Source: Pseudomonas grimontii (GTDB lineage: Bacteria > Pseudomonadota > Gammaproteobacteria > Pseudomonadales > Pseudomonadaceae). From it: DNA of 64,000 nucleotides. Position numbers and translations under genes: made by a program. The notes under the pieces are model-generated. The model worked only from the letters and a program-made list of their open reading frames with translations. It had not been told where the DNA came from and did no database searches. Within the stretch, counting starts at the first letter, position 1. Every line of letters begins with the position of its first letter. Of the stretch, positions 1 through 9,141 are shown piece after piece. Location: positions 1 to 64,000 of the forward strand of contig NZ_VFES01000027.1 of the NCBI RefSeq assembly GCF_007858185.1, given 5' to 3'.

Positions 1-331
1 CTCGTTAGCGGGAGGCGAATTCTACAGCGTTACACGCTGCTGTCAACACCTCTTTTTCTGCGCTTTCGACCGAGAAGATCGAATCGTTAATAGCGTCAAA
101 CAACACGACCCCATCAACTTCTTCTGGACTTCGATGAACTGAAGCAAATCGCTGTCTAATTCTGCATAACTCTTTGTTTACCAAGGAGTTTTACGTTTCG
201 ACTGCGCCGGAAGTGGGGCGAATTATAGACTTCCAGAATCTGCCGTCAACCATTAATTTGGTTTTCCTATCAATCCAGTGAAGCTGATTAAAAAACCACC
301 AAAAGATACCCCTCTATATAGAAGAAATCTC
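1..331. other. Non-coding leader region, left edge
   Basis: No plausible gene is seen here. The first 46 bases, read on the minus strand, carry a strong sigma-70 promoter of rRNA-operon type (separate entry). The DNA behind it (about 47-200) is A/T-richer than the coding DNA nearby and has the place expected for UP-element and Fis sites. Positions 200-331 lie between this upstream region and the stop codon of the CoA-transferase gene; I see no clear terminator for that gene. Confidence 0.6.
12..46 (-). promoter_or_regulatory. Promoter of rRNA-operon type (rrn P1-like)
   Basis: On the minus strand a perfect -35 box TTGACA (46-41) is followed after 16 bases by TAGAAT (24-19), a near-consensus -10 box. 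A GC-rich stretch follows and runs into TCCCGCTAACGAG at the window edge. An A-rich run, AAAAAGAGG, sits just upstream of the -35 box like an UP element. The sequence matches my memory of the leader promoter of Pseudomonas 16S-23S-5S operons. Transcription would run out of the left edge, so an rrn operon probably begins within a few hundred bases outside. Confidence 0.75.
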
Positions 332-1552
332 CTAGATAACTCCCGCCTCTTTTAAAGCTTTCACATTCGCCGAGCCCAACCCCAACACATCCTGCAGTAC
401 CTGGGCCGTATGCTGCCCCAATAAAGGGGGTGCCGTACGGTACTCCACAGGCGTCTTGGATAACCTAATCGGACTGGCAACCAGCGGCACCCTACCTGCC
501 AACGCATGCGGCAGGGATATCGCCAGCCCCCGCGCCCTCACCTGAGGGTCGGCAAACACCTGGGCCAGGTCATTGATCGGCCCACAAGGCACACCAACCA
601 GCTCCAGTTGCGACACCCACTCAGCCGTCGTCTTGAAGACTGTAGCTTGGCGAATCAATGGAATCAGCTCAGTGCGGTTGGCAACCCGTACCTTATTAGT
701 AGAGAACCGCGGATCATCCGCCCACTGCGGCTGTCCAGCCACTTCGGCAAACTTACGAAATTGCCCGTCATTACCCACCGTCAGGATGAAATCACCATCG
801 GCCGTAGGGAAATCCTGATAAGGCACGATATTCGGATGAGCATTACCCAGTCGCTTTGGCGCCGCTCCCGTCGTCAGGTAGTTCATCGCCTGGTTAGCCA
901 GACAGGCCACCTGCACATCAAGCAACGCCATATCGATATGCTGCCCACCCCCATCATGATCCCGATGCGCCAGCGCAGCCAGGATCGCCACCGTCGAGTA
1001 GAGCCCAGTGAGAATGTCAGTCAACGCAACCCCCACCTTCACCGGCCCGGCCCCCTCATCACCTTCCGGCCGGCCGGTAAGACTCATCAGCCCACCCAAC
1101 CCCTGGATCATGAAGTCATACCCCGCGCGAGCGGCATACGGCCCCGTCTGACCGAAGCCAGTGATCGAGCAATAGATCAACTCCGGATTCACCTTCTTGA
1201 GCGACTCGTAGTCCAGCCCATACGCCGCCAGGCCGCCCACCTTGAAGTTCTCGATCAAGATGTCGGACTTAGCCGCCAGATCTCGCACCAGCTGCTGCCC
1301 CTCCGGGCGCGTAAAGTCGATAGTCACCGACTCTTTGTTGCGATTAGCCGACAAGTAGTACGCCGCCTCACTCGTGTTCTCGCCATCAGCGTCCTTAAGG
1401 AAGGGCGGCCCCCAGGCGCGCGTGTCGTCACCGCTACCAGGTCGCTCAACCTTGATCACCTCAGCCCCGAGGTCCGCAAGGATCTGCCCGGACCAGGGGC
1501 CCGCCAATACCCGTGACAAATCCAATACCCGCAGATGCGAAAGCGCGCCCAT
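332..1552 (-). CDS. gcoT: CaiB/BaiF family CoA-transferase, probably glutarate CoA-transferase
   Basis: This 406-residue protein belongs to the class III (CaiB/BaiF) CoA-transferases. The N-terminus has the family pattern LRVLDLSRVLAGP, and Asp146 in AGYDFMIQ fits the catalytic aspartate that carries the acyl-CoA intermediate. It lies 12 bases downstream of gcdH on the same strand, so both are probably one operon. In Pseudomonas this partner activates glutarate to glutaryl-CoA using succinyl-CoA, which GcdH then oxidises in the last part of lysine and glutarate breakdown. The substrate is inferred from context; the family assignment is firm. Confidence 0.85.
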   Translation of the reverse strand: MGALSHLRVLDLSRVLAGPWSGQILADLGAEVIKVERPGSGDDTRAWGPPFLKDADGENTSEAAYYLSANRNKESVTIDFTRPEGQQLVRDLAAKSDILIENFKVGGLAAYGLDYESLKKVNPELIYCSITGFGQTGPYAARAGYDFMIQGLGGLMSLTGRPEGDEGAGPVKVGVALTDILTGLYSTVAILAALAHRDHDGGGQHIDMALLDVQVACLANQAMNYLTTGAAPKRLGNAHPNIVPYQDFPTADGDFILTVGNDGQFRKFAEVAGQPQWADDPRFSTNKVRVANRTELIPLIRQATVFKTTAEWVSQLELVGVPCGPINDLAQVFADPQVRARGLAISLPHALAGRVPLVASPIRLSKTPVEYRTAPPLLGQHTAQVLQDVLGLGSANVKALKEAGVI

Positions 1553-1564
1553 GCCGTTCTCCTA

Positions 1565-2746
1565 TTAATAGAACGCCTGAAGACCGGTTTGCGCGCGCCC
1601 CAGAATCAAGGCGTGCACGTCGTGGGTACCTTCATAGGTGTTAACCACCTCCAGGTTTACCAAATGACGCGCCACTCCGAACTCATCAGAGATGCCATTG
1701 CCGCCCAACATGTCCCGCGCCATACGCGCAATGTCCAAAGACTTACCGCACGAGTTGCGCTTCATGATCGATGTGATCTCAACCGCGGCCGTTCCCTCAT
1801 CTTTCATACGCCCCAGACGCAGGCAGCCTTGCAGCGCAAGCGTGATCTCTGTCTGCATATCGGCCAGCTTCTTCTGGATCAATTGAGTTGCCGCCAATGG
1901 ACGGCCGAACTGATGGCGATCCAGGGTGTACTGGCGTGCGGTGTGCCAACAGAACTCGGCAGCCCCCAAAGCCCCCCAGGAGATGCCATAACGCGCCGAG
2001 TTAAGGCAGGTGAAAGGGCCCTTCAAGCCGCGCACATCCGGAAAAATGTTCTCTTCCGGCACAAACACGTTATCCATCACGATCTCACCGGTGATTGAGG
2101 CGCGCAGGCCGACCTTGCCGTGAATCGCCGGCGCACTCAGGCCTTTCCAGCCTTTCTCCAGGACAAACCCACGAATATCGCCAGCGTCGTCCTTGCCCCA
2201 CACCACAAACACGTCCGCAATCGGGCTATTGGTTATCCACATTTTTGCGCCCGTCAGGCTGTAGCCGCCATCCACTTTGCGTGCACGAGTGATCATCGCG
2301 CCAGGATCGGAGCCGTGGTTAGGCTCGGTCAAACCAAAACAACCAATCCATTCGCCCGAGGCCAATTTCGGCAAGTACTTCTGCTTTTGCGCTTCGGTGC
2401 CGAACTCGTTGATAGGCACCATCACCAGTGACGACTGCACACTCATCATCGAGCGATAACCGGAGTCGACGCGCTCAACCTCACGCGCAATCAGCCCGTA
2501 GCTGACGTAGTTCAAGCCACTGCCCCCGTACTGCTCAGGAATCATCGCCCCCAGCAAACCGGCCTCACCCATTTCACGGAAAATCGCCGGATCGGTCTTT
2601 TCATGGCGAAAGGCTTCGAGCACACGCGGCGCCAGTTTGCCCCGGGCGAATTGCTCAGCGCTATCACGCACCATGCGCTCTTCTTCGGTGAGCTGTTGAT
2701 CCAGCAGCAGTGGATCGATCCAGTTGAAGCTTGCCTTGCCAGCCAT
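1565..2746 (-). CDS. gcdH: Glutaryl-CoA dehydrogenase
   Basis: The protein is a 393-residue acyl-CoA dehydrogenase. It oxidises and decarboxylates glutaryl-CoA to crotonyl-CoA, passing electrons to ETF. It opens MAGKASFNWIDPLLLDQQL, typical of bacterial GcdH, and holds the flavin-binding stretch GCFGLTEPNHGSDPG. The glutamate in NTYEGTHDVH near the C-terminus fits the catalytic base. The start at 2746 has a GAGGA ribosome site; an upstream in-frame ATG at 2830 would add 28 unrelated residues and is not favoured. A divergently read LysR gene 158 bases away is the likely regulator. Confidence 0.93.
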   Translation of the reverse strand: MAGKASFNWIDPLLLDQQLTEEERMVRDSAEQFARGKLAPRVLEAFRHEKTDPAIFREMGEAGLLGAMIPEQYGGSGLNYVSYGLIAREVERVDSGYRSMMSVQSSLVMVPINEFGTEAQKQKYLPKLASGEWIGCFGLTEPNHGSDPGAMITRARKVDGGYSLTGAKMWITNSPIADVFVVWGKDDAGDIRGFVLEKGWKGLSAPAIHGKVGLRASITGEIVMDNVFVPEENIFPDVRGLKGPFTCLNSARYGISWGALGAAEFCWHTARQYTLDRHQFGRPLAATQLIQKKLADMQTEITLALQGCLRLGRMKDEGTAAVEITSIMKRNSCGKSLDIARMARDMLGGNGISDEFGVARHLVNLEVVNTYEGTHDVHALILGRAQTGLQAFY

Positions 2747-2904
2747 GAATGAGTCCTCGCAAAGAAAAATCAGAAGTCGTGGATGGAGCCTAGGCCGGGC
2801 AGGCGGGGAGAGCAAACGAGGTTTCTGCATAGGCTTGTGCTAATTTCTCACTTCGTAACCCCAAGAAACGCCGCAGCTGCAATTTTTATGTGAGGACAAG
2901 GTAC

Positions 2905-3804
2905 ATGCGCAGAAAAATCCCCAGCACCACCGCCCTTGTCAGTTTTGAAGCGGCAGCCCGCCACGAGAGCTTTACCAAGGCGGCGCATGAGCTTTCCATC
3001 ACCCAAGGCGCCATTTGCCGACAGATCGCCAGCCTGGAGGAGTTTTTAAGTGTCGAGCTGTTTCGGCGCTCACGACGCGGGGTAAAGCTGACGGAGGCGG
3101 GGCTTTCGTACAGCCGTCGCATCGCCACGCAGTTGGACGCCGTGGAGCGTGACACCCTGTCAGTGATGGGCCAACAGGGCGCAAATACCATTGAACTGGC
3201 CGTAGTACCCACTTTTGGTACGCAATGGTTGATCCCTCGCCTCAAGGACTTTCAACGACAACATCCGGAGGTGACGGTAAACCTGACTAACCGCACGCGC
3301 CCCTTTCTGTTTGCCGATACAGAATTCGACGCGGCAATCTACTTCGGCGACGCAGATTGGTCAGGCACCGAATCCCACAGGCTCATGGGAGAAAATCCTG
3401 TCCCCGTGTGCAGCCCGCGACTATTGGGCGAACTTGAGCGATTCACCCCCCACGAGATAGCGGAACTGCCATTGCTGCAGCAGACCACCCGCCCTTACGC
3501 CTGGCGCCAATGGTTCAACGCCCAACAACTAAACGTTCCCCGCGACATGACAGGCCCGCGTTACGAGCTATTCTCGATGTTGTCTCAGGCAGCCATGCAC
3601 GACATGGGTATTGCACTGATCCCGCCGTTCCTTATCCAGCGAGAACTGGACGAGCATCGATTGGTGATCGCAAGCCCGCAAGCGCTGAGCAGCTCGAAGG
3701 CTTATTACCTGATGATTCCTGACAGAAAAGTCGAATCAGCCTCGCTGCATGCGTTCAGAGACTGGTTGATCGACCAATCACAGCGCTACAGCCCCAGCAT
3801 TTAA
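2905..3804 (+). CDS. gcdR: LysR-family regulator of the glutarate genes
   Basis: This is a 299-residue LysR-type transcription factor. An N-terminal winged helix-turn-helix (about residues 10-60, with FTKAAHELSITQGAICRQI) is followed by the usual periplasmic-binding-like effector domain. The ATG at 2905 is preceded by GAGGA; an in-frame GTG at 2890 overlaps that ribosome site and is less likely. It is read divergently from gcdH-gcoT, the arrangement of GcdR/GcsR, the glutarate-responsive activator in Pseudomonas. The effector is inferred from position only. Confidence 0.85.
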   Translation: MRRKIPSTTALVSFEAAARHESFTKAAHELSITQGAICRQIASLEEFLSVELFRRSRRGVKLTEAGLSYSRRIATQLDAVERDTLSVMGQQGANTIELAVVPTFGTQWLIPRLKDFQRQHPEVTVNLTNRTRPFLFADTEFDAAIYFGDADWSGTESHRLMGENPVPVCSPRLLGELERFTPHEIAELPLLQQTTRPYAWRQWFNAQQLNVPRDMTGPRYELFSMLSQAAMHDMGIALIPPFLIQRELDEHRLVIASPQALSSSKAYYLMIPDRKVESASLHAFRDWLIDQSQRYSPSI

Positions 3805-4256
3805 AGGACAATCTTCATATGCTGACTTTGTAGTCAGTTAAACTCTGATCCTACAGATATACGTATATGTCGCATTTAAACAGACTGTACCTGTCAACCT
3901 CAAACAAGGCTTAAGGCCATGTTTATCGTGGCTTGTAGCGACGCTCATCGGCCAATGCCCGACTATTCACGCCAACGATGGCAAAACACACAAGGATCAG
4001 CTGGAGCCCTTTAAATACCTGTATTTAAAGAGATTATTTCAAAGTGTTGCGACAATCAGTCACAGGGTGACTTGTAGTTAATTTTTCGTCACCCGTCATA
4101 ATCCCTTGAAGGCCGTAAAGTTCGCCTGCAAAATGCCGCGCCCCGCTGTCATTTCAGCGGGATCGTGCTGATCGGCCGCCCCAGATGCGCCACTCACGGT
4201 GCACTGGCCTTTTTACAAAAAGATCAAAAGCAAAAAGATCATGCAGGAGATTTGAC
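3805..4256. other. Intergenic region upstream of pntAA
   Basis: These 452 bases separate the LysR gene from pntAA. I see no gene. The stretch is A/T-richer than its flanks and holds a 12-base palindrome ATATACGTATAT at 3857-3868 and a 22-base inverted repeat at 4009-4030 (separate entry). A ribosome site, CAGGAGA, at 4244-4250 serves the GTG start of pntAA. Confidence 0.6.
4009..4030. repeat. Perfect inverted repeat upstream of pntAA
   Basis: The arms CTTTAAATAC and GTATTTAAAG are exact reverse complements with a CT spacer. There is no T-run behind it and it lies about 230 bases ahead of the pntAA start, so it looks more like a dimer-binding operator than a terminator. The cognate protein is unknown. 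Confidence 0.5.
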
Positions 4257-5378
4257 GTGCACATTGGTGTTCCTCTCGAAACCCAGACCGGTGAAACGCG
4301 GGTGGCTGCCACCCCGGAAACCATCAAGAAGCTGATCGGCCAGGGCCATAAGGTCACTGTTCAAAGCGGAGCCGGTATCAAAGCCAGCATCGTCGACAGT
4401 GCCTATGAAACGGCAGGCGCAACCATTGGCAGTGCCAGCGATGCGTTTGGCGCCGAGCTGATCCTAAAGGTGGTCGCCCCCAGCGACAGCGAGCTGGCGC
4501 TGATCAAAAGCGGCACCGTGTTGGTGGGCATGCTCAATCCGTTCAGCAACGAAACCATTGCCAAGCTGGCCGAGCAGGGCATCACTGCCTTCGCGCTGGA
4601 AGCGGCTCCACGTACCTCGCGCGCCCAGAGCCTCGACGTGCTGTCTTCCCAGGCCAACATCGCCGGCTATAAAGCCGTGCTGCTGGCCGCCCACCACTAC
4701 CCGCGCTTCATGCCGATGCTGATGACTGCCGCAGGCACCGTCAAAGCCGCGCGCGTGCTGATCCTCGGCGCCGGTGTGGCAGGCCTTCAAGCCATCGCCA
4801 CGGCGAAACGCCTGGGCGCAGTGATCGAAGCATCCGACGTGCGCCCTGCGGTAAAAGAGCAGATCGAATCCCTCGGCGCCAAATTCGTCGACGTGCCATA
4901 CGAAACTGACGAAGAACGCGAATGCGCCGTCGGTGTAGGCGGTTACGCCCGCCCGATGCCGACCAGCTGGATGCAACGCCAGGCCCTGGCCGTGCATGAG
5001 CGCGCCAAGCAAGCCGATATTGTCATCACTACCGCCCTGATCCCCGGCCGTAAAGCGCCGACCTTGCTCAGCGCCGACACTGTCGCGCAGATGAAGCCCG
5101 GCTCGGTGGTCATTGACCTCGCCGCTGCCCAGGGTGGCAACTGCCCGCTGACCGTCGCCGATCAGGTGGTGGTTGAGAACGGCGTGATCATCTGCGGCCC
5201 GACCAACCTGGCCGGCGCGGTCGCCGCCGATGCATCGGCCTTGTATGCGCGCAACCTGCTGGACTTCCTGAAGCTGGTCTTCAACAAGGAAGGGCAGTTT
5301 GAAATCAACCTCGAAGACGACATCGTCGCCGCGTGCCTGATGTGCCGCGACGGCCAAGTCATCCGCAAAAACGCCTAA
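4257..5378 (+). CDS. pntAA: NAD(P) transhydrogenase subunit alpha part 1
   Basis: This 373-residue protein is the NAD(H)-binding domain I of the proton-translocating transhydrogenase, which reduces NADP with NADH at the expense of the proton gradient. It opens MHIGVPLETQTGETRVAATP and has the dinucleotide-binding glycine pattern VLILGAGVAGLQAIATA near residue 170. The GTG start at 4257 follows CAGGAGA by six bases. A longer frame from 4185 has no ribosome site and adds unrelated residues. As usual in Pseudomonas the alpha subunit is split, with the membrane part encoded by the next gene 15 bases on. Confidence 0.95.
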   Translation: MHIGVPLETQTGETRVAATPETIKKLIGQGHKVTVQSGAGIKASIVDSAYETAGATIGSASDAFGAELILKVVAPSDSELALIKSGTVLVGMLNPFSNETIAKLAEQGITAFALEAAPRTSRAQSLDVLSSQANIAGYKAVLLAAHHYPRFMPMLMTAAGTVKAARVLILGAGVAGLQAIATAKRLGAVIEASDVRPAVKEQIESLGAKFVDVPYETDEERECAVGVGGYARPMPTSWMQRQALAVHERAKQADIVITTALIPGRKAPTLLSADTVAQMKPGSVVIDLAAAQGGNCPLTVADQVVVENGVIICGPTNLAGAVAADASALYARNLLDFLKLVFNKEGQFEINLEDDIVAACLMCRDGQVIRKNA

Positions 5379-5393
5379 GCAGGGATTCAGACG

Positions 5394-5714
5394 ATGGAAG
5401 AGCTTATCTCCCCCGGTATCTACAACCTGATCATCTTTGTGCTGGCGATTTATGTCGGTTACCACGTGGTCTGGAACGTAACCCCCGCACTGCACACGCC
5501 GCTGATGGCAGTGACCAACGCCATTTCGGCGATTGTGATTGTCGGCGCCATGCTCGCGGCAGCGCTGACCGTGACCCCGCTGGGCAAGACCATGGGCACC
5601 CTGGCTGTGGCCCTCGCAGCAGTGAACGTGTTCGGCGGCTTCCTGGTGACTCGCAGGATGCTGGAGATGTTCAAGAAGAAAGCCCCGAAAGTAAAAGAAG
5701 AGGCGCCGAAGTAA
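5394..5714 (+). CDS. pntAB: NAD(P) transhydrogenase subunit alpha part 2 (membrane domain)
   Basis: This 106-residue protein has three hydrophobic segments and ends in a lysine-rich tail. It is the membrane part of the alpha subunit (domain II), matching what is fused to the alpha C-terminus in E. coli. It helps form the proton path with PntB. The stop codon shares one base with the pntB start, so translation is probably coupled. Confidence 0.93.
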   Translation: MEELISPGIYNLIIFVLAIYVGYHVVWNVTPALHTPLMAVTNAISAIVIVGAMLAAALTVTPLGKTMGTLAVALAAVNVFGGFLVTRRMLEMFKKKAPKVKEEAPK

Positions 5715-7150
5715 TGAGCATGAATCTGGTGACGACGCTGTACCTGATCGCGTCGATCTGCTTTATCCAGGCCCTTAAAGGGCTGTCACACCCAACCACG
5801 TCGCGGCGCGGCAACCTGTTCGGCATGCTCGGCATGGCGCTGGCGGTACTCACTACCGTGGGCCTCATCTATAAGCTCGGCGCTGAGCTGGCCACTGCCG
5901 GCATCGGCTACGTGATCGTCGGCCTGCTGGTCGGCGGCACCGCCGGTTCGATCATGGCCAAGCGCGTCGAAATGACCAAGATGCCGGAGCTGGTGGCATT
6001 CATGCACAGCATGATCGGCCTGGCTGCGGTATTTATCGCGATTGCCGCCGTGGTCGAGCCGCAGTCCCTGGGCATCGTCAAACACCTGGGCGACGCAATC
6101 CCGGCGGGCAACCGCCTGGAGCTGTTTCTCGGCGCAGCCATCGGTGCGATTACCTTCTCCGGTTCGGTGATCGCGTTCGGCAAGCTGTCGGGCAAGTACA
6201 AGTTCCGCCTGTTCCAAGGCGCACCGGTACAGTTCGGCGGCCAGCACAAGCTGAACCTGGTGCTCGGCCTGCTCACACTGGGCCTGGGCCTGGCTTTCAT
6301 GTTCACCGGCAACCTCAGCGCGTTCGCACTGATGCTTGCCTTGGCGTTCGTGCTGGGCGTGCTGATCATCATCCCGATTGGCGGCGCTGATATGCCGGTC
6401 GTCGTTTCGATGCTCAACAGCTACTCCGGCTGGGCCGCAGCGGGGATCGGCTTCTCGCTGAACAACTCGATGCTGATCATCGCCGGCTCCCTGGTGGGCT
6501 CCAGCGGCGCGATCCTGTCGTACATCATGTGCAAGGCGATGAACCGTTCCTTCTTTAATGTACTGCTCGGTGGTTTCGGCAATGCGCCGGATGCCGGTGC
6601 TGCAGCGGGTTCTAAAGAAGCACGCCCGGTGAAGTCCGGTTCGGCCGACGACGCCACCTTCCTGCTGACCAACGCCGACACCGTGATCATCGTTCCAGGC
6701 TACGGCCTGGCGGTGGCACGGGCACAGCATGCGCTGAAGGAACTGACCGAGAAGCTGACCCACCGTGGCGTGACCGTGAAATACGCGATCCACCCGGTGG
6801 CCGGCCGTATGCCTGGGCATATGAACGTCCTACTGGCGGAGGCGGAAGTGCCTTACGACCAGGTGTTCGAGATGGAGGACATCAACTCTGAGTTCGGCCA
6901 GGCCGATGTGGTGCTGGTGCTGGGCGCGAACGACGTGGTCAACCCGGCCGCGAAGAACGACCCCAATTCGCCGATTGCCGGCATGCCGATCCTGGAAGCG
7001 TTCAAGGCGAAGACCATCATTGTCAACAAGCGCTCGATGGCCAGTGGTTATGCCGGGCTGGATAACGAGCTGTTCTATCTCGACAAGACCATGATGGTCT
7101 TTGGTGATGCGAAGAAGGTCATCGAAGACATGGTCAAGGCCGTCGAGTAA
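5714..7150 (+). CDS. pntB: NAD(P) transhydrogenase subunit beta
   Basis: This 478-residue subunit has about eight membrane helices followed by the soluble NADP(H)-binding domain III. The latter shows VIIVPGYGLAVARAQH and the conserved end region IIVNKRSMASGYAGLDNELF. Together with PntAA and PntAB it makes the full proton-pumping transhydrogenase. The start MSMNLVTTLYL overlaps the pntAB stop in TAATG; the reading frame is open further upstream inside pntAB but that part is out of context. A terminator follows at 7173. Confidence 0.95.
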   Translation: MSMNLVTTLYLIASICFIQALKGLSHPTTSRRGNLFGMLGMALAVLTTVGLIYKLGAELATAGIGYVIVGLLVGGTAGSIMAKRVEMTKMPELVAFMHSMIGLAAVFIAIAAVVEPQSLGIVKHLGDAIPAGNRLELFLGAAIGAITFSGSVIAFGKLSGKYKFRLFQGAPVQFGGQHKLNLVLGLLTLGLGLAFMFTGNLSAFALMLALAFVLGVLIIIPIGGADMPVVVSMLNSYSGWAAAGIGFSLNNSMLIIAGSLVGSSGAILSYIMCKAMNRSFFNVLLGGFGNAPDAGAAAGSKEARPVKSGSADDATFLLTNADTVIIVPGYGLAVARAQHALKELTEKLTHRGVTVKYAIHPVAGRMPGHMNVLLAEAEVPYDQVFEMEDINSEFGQADVVLVLGANDVVNPAAKNDPNSPIAGMPILEAFKAKTIIVNKRSMASGYAGLDNELFYLDKTMMVFGDAKKVIEDMVKAVE

Positions 7151-7172
7151 CACTGCTTCAGCGCAATACTCC

Positions 7173-7204
7173 AAACCCCGGCCTCCTGTAGGCTGGGGTT
7201 TTTT
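7173..7204 (+). terminator. Intrinsic terminator of the pnt operon
   Basis: The arms AAACCCCGGCCT (7173-7184) and AGGCTGGGGTTT (7190-7201) pair with one G-U, enclose CCTGT and run into a T-run ending at 7204. It lies 23 bases after the pntB stop. Confidence 0.85.
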
Positions 7205-7329
7205 ATTACCCCATGAAACCCGACCAAAGGCTCTAAATCGCTGCCCCGCATTCGACCATGGTAGCGGGCCGAAATTTTTTGAAATCACTACACTGCCCAC
7301 CTTGCTTCCGTAGCCTGAGATAACAATTC

Positions 7330-8823
7330 ATGTACCGTGATCGTATCCGCTTGCCTTCGTTGTTGAACAAGGTCATGAGCGCGGCAGACGCCGCCGCACT
7401 GATCGAGGACGGCATGACCGTCGGCATGAGCGGCTTCACCCGAGCCGGTGAAGCCAAGGCCGTCCCCCACGCCCTGGCCGAGCGCGCCAAGACGTCCCCG
7501 CTGAAAATCACCCTGATGACCGGTGCCAGCCTGGGTAACGACCTGGACAAGCAACTGACCGAAGCCGGCGTGCTGTCCCGACGCATGCCGTTCCAGGTCG
7601 ATAGCACCTTGCGCAAGGCAATCAACGCCGGCGAAGTGATGTTTATCGATCAGCACCTGTCGGAAACCGTCGAGCAACTGCGCAACAACCAGCTCAAGCT
7701 GCCGGACATTGCCGTCATCGAGGCCGTTGCGATCACCGAACAAGGCCATATCGTGCCCACCACGTCCGTGGGTAACTCCGCCAGCTTCGCGATTTTCGCC
7801 AAGCAAGTGATCGTCGAGATCAACCTGGCGCACAACCCGAACCTGGAAGGGCTGCACGACATCTATATCCCGACGTATCGGCCAACCCGTACGCCGATCC
7901 CGCTGGTAAAGGTCGACGACCGCATCGGCAGCACCGCGATCCCGATCCCGCCGGAGAAGATCGTCGCCATCGTGATCACCAATCAGGCCGACTCAGCCTC
8001 CACCGTGACGCCACCCGACAGCGACACCCAGGGCATCGCCAACCACTTGATCAACTTCCTCAAGCAGGAAGTGGACGCCGGGCGCATGACCAACAAGCTG
8101 GGCCCGCTGCAGGCCGGTATCGGCAACATTGCCAACGCAGTGATGTGCGGCCTGATCGATTCGCCGTTCGAAGACCTGACCATGTATTCGGAAGTGTTGC
8201 AGGACTCGACGTTCGACCTGATCGACGCCGGCAAGCTGAGCTTCGCCTCGGGCAGCTCGATCACTTTGTCGGAGCGGCGCAATACCGACGTGTTCGGTAA
8301 CCTGGAGCACTACAAAGACAAGCTGGTGCTGCGCCCGCAGGAAATCTCCAATCACCCTGAAGTGGTGCGGCGCCTGGGCATTATCGGCATCAACACCGCG
8401 CTGGAGTTCGACATCTACGGCAACGTCAACTCCACCCACATCTGCGGCACGCGGATGATGAACGGGATTGGCGGTTCCGGCGACTTCGCCCGCAACGCGC
8501 ACCTGGCGATCTTCGTCACCAAGTCGATTGCCAAGGGCGGCGCGATTTCCAGCGTGGTGCCAATGGTCAGCCATGTGGACCACACCGAGCATGACGTCGA
8601 CATCCTGGTCACCGAAATAGGCCTCGCCGACCTGCGTGGCCTGGCGCCACGGGAGCGGGCCCGCGTGATCATCGACAACTGTGTGCATCCGGCGTACCGC
8701 GATGCGCTGAACAGTTACTTCAACGCGGCCTGCGCTATCGGCGGGCACACCCCACACATCCTGCGCGAAGCACTGAGTTGGCACATTAACCTGGAAGAAA
8801 CCGGGCATATGCTCAAGGCTTGA
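7330..8823 (+). CDS. Acetyl-CoA hydrolase/transferase, probable succinyl-CoA:acetate CoA-transferase
   Basis: This 497-residue protein belongs to the class I acetyl-CoA hydrolase/transferase family (Cat1, ScpC, AarC). It probably moves CoA between succinyl-CoA and acetate or propionate. Family signs are GMSGFTRAGEAKAVP near the N-terminus, the IPTYRPTRTPIPLV stretch, and the glutamate in MYSEVLQDST, which matches the position of the catalytic glutamate in AarC. The C-terminal region ends in the long HILREALSWH helix of the family. It stands alone between a terminator and the DUF1127 region. The exact acyl donor cannot be told from sequence. Confidence 0.88.
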   Translation: MYRDRIRLPSLLNKVMSAADAAALIEDGMTVGMSGFTRAGEAKAVPHALAERAKTSPLKITLMTGASLGNDLDKQLTEAGVLSRRMPFQVDSTLRKAINAGEVMFIDQHLSETVEQLRNNQLKLPDIAVIEAVAITEQGHIVPTTSVGNSASFAIFAKQVIVEINLAHNPNLEGLHDIYIPTYRPTRTPIPLVKVDDRIGSTAIPIPPEKIVAIVITNQADSASTVTPPDSDTQGIANHLINFLKQEVDAGRMTNKLGPLQAGIGNIANAVMCGLIDSPFEDLTMYSEVLQDSTFDLIDAGKLSFASGSSITLSERRNTDVFGNLEHYKDKLVLRPQEISNHPEVVRRLGIIGINTALEFDIYGNVNSTHICGTRMMNGIGGSGDFARNAHLAIFVTKSIAKGGAISSVVPMVSHVDHTEHDVDILVTEIGLADLRGLAPRERARVIIDNCVHPAYRDALNSYFNAACAIGGHTPHILREALSWHINLEETGHMLKA

Positions 8824-9141
8824 TTGATACAGATCCGAGCTGATGCAAACACAGTTTCGTCAGCTCGATTGCACAACCCTGGCTTCTTGAAAAAACTGTA
8901 CTGCTGTACCGGTCATTTCCTACCGAAAACTCCCATGCCAGCATCATAAAATGCCAATTTCGCACCGTTTCAGTGCGGACAGGTACAGTTGCCCCATTTA
9001 CGTACAGTACAGCACCTATAAACAGTTAACTGGCCCCTCACAATACAGGTGAACTGTATCTAGAGAGTGTTGCGTCGGAAGAGGATCATTGGCATCAGTT
9101 AAACCACTACCTAATCCCGCCACAAGCGGAAGGATGTCATC
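8824..9141. other. Intergenic region upstream of the first DUF1127 gene
   Basis: These 318 bases hold no gene. A stem-loop with arms CGAGCTGA (8836-8843) and TCAGCTCG (8860-8867) follows the CoA-transferase stop without a T-run. Behind it the region is rich in CTGTAC/GTACAG hexamers (separate entry). A ribosome site, AAGCGGAAGGA, lies at 9124-9134 ahead of the ATG at 9142. Confidence 0.55.
8896..9059. promoter_or_regulatory. Cluster of GTACAG/CTGTAC boxes upstream of DUF1127
   Basis: CTGTAC occurs at 8896-8901 and 8904-8909, and GTACAG at 8983-8988, 9002-9007 and 9007-9012. ATACAG (9043-9048) and CTGTAT (9054-9059) form an inverted repeat with a five-base spacer. The 13-mer GACAGGTACAGTT (8978-8990) recurs exactly upstream of the second DUF1127 gene (9499-9511). 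This density is well above chance and suggests binding sites of one regulator. Which protein binds is unknown; no regulator gene lies next to it. Confidence 0.5.
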
